Positions 63,366-64,000 of a stretch of DNA of 64,000 nt are shown one piece after another. Within the stretch, counting starts at the first letter, position 1; every line of letters begins with the position of its first letter. A program made the position numbers and the translations under genes. The DNA comes from an uncultured Anaerolineae bacterium (GTDB lineage Bacteria; Chloroflexota; Anaerolineae; Aggregatilineales; Phototrophicaceae), in assembly GCA_934216615.1 (NCBI GenBank), contig CAKQCB010000002.1, forward strand, positions 124,001-188,000, given 5' to 3'. The notes beneath the pieces were generated by a model. The model was not told the DNA's origin and made no database searches. It was given only the letters and a program-made list of their open reading frames with translations.

Positions 63366-63793
63366 GAACCAAGCTCCTGACCCGAAATAGGATCAATCCG
63401 TTTGACGAACTTGGTCTTGATCGGCAGTTTGTAAGAAGCGAGACGCAACGCTTCGCGTGCTTCGACTTCAGGAATACCACCCATCTCGAACAATATACGT
63501 CCGGGCCGAATGACTGTGACCCAATATTCCACCGAACCTTTACCATTACCCATGCGGGTTTCTGCTGCACGTTTAGTAAATGGTTTGTCAGGAAATACAC
63601 GGATCCAAATCTTGCCACGGCGTTTGACATAACGAACCATGGTACGACGAGCGGCTTCAATCTGGCGGCTGGTCAACCAGATCGGTTCCAGTGCTTGCAG
63701 ACCGAAGTCGCCAAAGCTGACGGCGGACCCACGATAGGCTTTACCCTTCATGCGGCCACGCATTTGCTTCCGGTATTTGACACGTTTAGGCAT
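63362..63793 (-). CDS. rplP: 50S ribosomal protein L16
   Basis: Start at 63793 ([20 protein letters not shown], 143 aa). It contains [40 protein letters not shown] and the C-terminal [16 protein letters not shown] motif. L16 helps place A-site tRNA. Confidence 0.96.
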   Translation of the reverse strand: MPKRVKYRKQMRGRMKGKAYRGSAVSFGDFGLQALEPIWLTSRQIEAARRTMVRYVKRRGKIWIRVFPDKPFTKRAAETRMGNGKGSVEYWVTVIRPGRILFEMGGIPEVEAREALRLASYKLPIKTKFVKRIDPISGQELGS

Positions 63794-63833
63794 CAACATA
63801 ATTGTCGGTTCTCCTCAACCCGCGTGCCACGAC

Positions 63834-64000
63834 TTACGGGCTTACGTAGACTTCTTTATTCTCGGTCTGCGGCTTGGAACGGTCATCACGCAATACCTCG
63901 CCTTTATAGACCCACACCTTAATACCAATGTGACCGAAGGTGGTGAGTGCTTCCGCTTTAGCGAAGTCGATGTTTGCACGCAGGGTACCGCGTGGAACAC
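63834..64000 (-). CDS. rpsC: 30S ribosomal protein S3 (5' end outside window)
   Basis: The C-terminal 54 residues are visible: [20 protein letters not shown], then [14 protein letters not shown], then a short tail. This is the S3 signature that in bacteria guards the mRNA entry. The 5' part and rplV lie beyond the window edge. Confidence 0.93.
   Translation of the reverse strand, partial: VPRGTLRANIDFAKAEALTTFGHIGIKVWVYKGEVLRDDRSKPQTENKEVYVSP

Noticed and set aside
1..64000. CRISPR array, prophage, insertion sequence or integrase
   Set aside because: No direct-repeat array with spacers, transposase, recombinase, capsid or terminase gene was found.

Overview
The window looks like a chromosomal segment of a member of the Chloroflexota, most likely an Anaerolineae-type lineage. 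This is inferred from gene content, not from any database search. The pointers are a moderate G+C content, many secreted proteins built from LysM, SH3-like, PD40/TolB and YkuD modules, sugar ABC systems without their own ATPase, and a Gram-positive-like ribosomal superoperon with adk and map inside it. No prophage, transposase, CRISPR array, plasmid gene or rRNA was seen.

Layout. Positions 1-6000 (minus strand) hold the start of greA, an operon of endonuclease III plus two histidine kinases, a secreted protein and a sirtuin. Positions 6158-18030 hold an MFS exporter, a three-gene carbohydrate ABC importer (binding protein and two permeases, no ATPase), a metallo-beta-lactamase-fold hydrolase, a TetR-regulated ABC-2 export operon, a DUF3352-like protein and a BMP/PnrA-type binding protein. 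Positions 18261-24345 hold an SH3-like protein, a HEAT-repeat/S9-peptidase pair, a promoter-terminator unit that looks like a small RNA or leader attenuator, an L,D-transpeptidase and a cupin. Positions 24574-35500 hold a GH13 enzyme, a membrane protein, an alpha/beta hydrolase with an HTH regulator, LysM and SH3 exported proteins, a TPR protein, an acyl-CoA dehydrogenase, a Cache-type sensor kinase and a response regulator.

Positions 35678-41258 (minus) hold hsp20-lon and an ABC exporter whose permease is fused to a SpoIIM-like domain. Positions 41460-51001 (plus) hold an unknown protein, a MazG protein carrying half of a methylase domain, a SpoU methyltransferase, a tRNA-Pro (minus), a PadR-modA-modB operon without modC, a 2H phosphoesterase, a CDP-alcohol phosphatidyltransferase, lgt and a PD40 protein.

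Positions 51094-64000 (minus) are one ribosomal/transcription superoperon read from right to left: rpsC-rplP-rpmC-rpsQ-rplN-rplX-rplE-rpsN-rpsH-rplF-rplR-rpsE-rpmD-rplO-secY-adk-map-rpmJ-rpsM-rpsK-rpoA-rplQ-truA-rplM-rpsI. infA and rpsD are missing from their usual places.

The most interesting non-coding signals are: (1) a near-consensus promoter at 21574-21603 driving about 100 nt of AUG-free structured RNA that ends in a strong terminator, upstream of the S9 peptidase; (2) a 22-bp palindrome filling the -35/-10 spacer of the HTH regulator promoter (27925-27946); (3) an 8-bp-arm dyad around the TetR gene -10; (4) two perfect inverted DnaA boxes at 32991-33030; and (5) a possible RNA switch in the hsp20 leader. 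The most interesting protein features are the half-methylase/MazG fusion, the ABC-2/SpoIIM fusion, the ModA/molybdopterin-fold fusion and an S14 protein with an expanded zinc knuckle.
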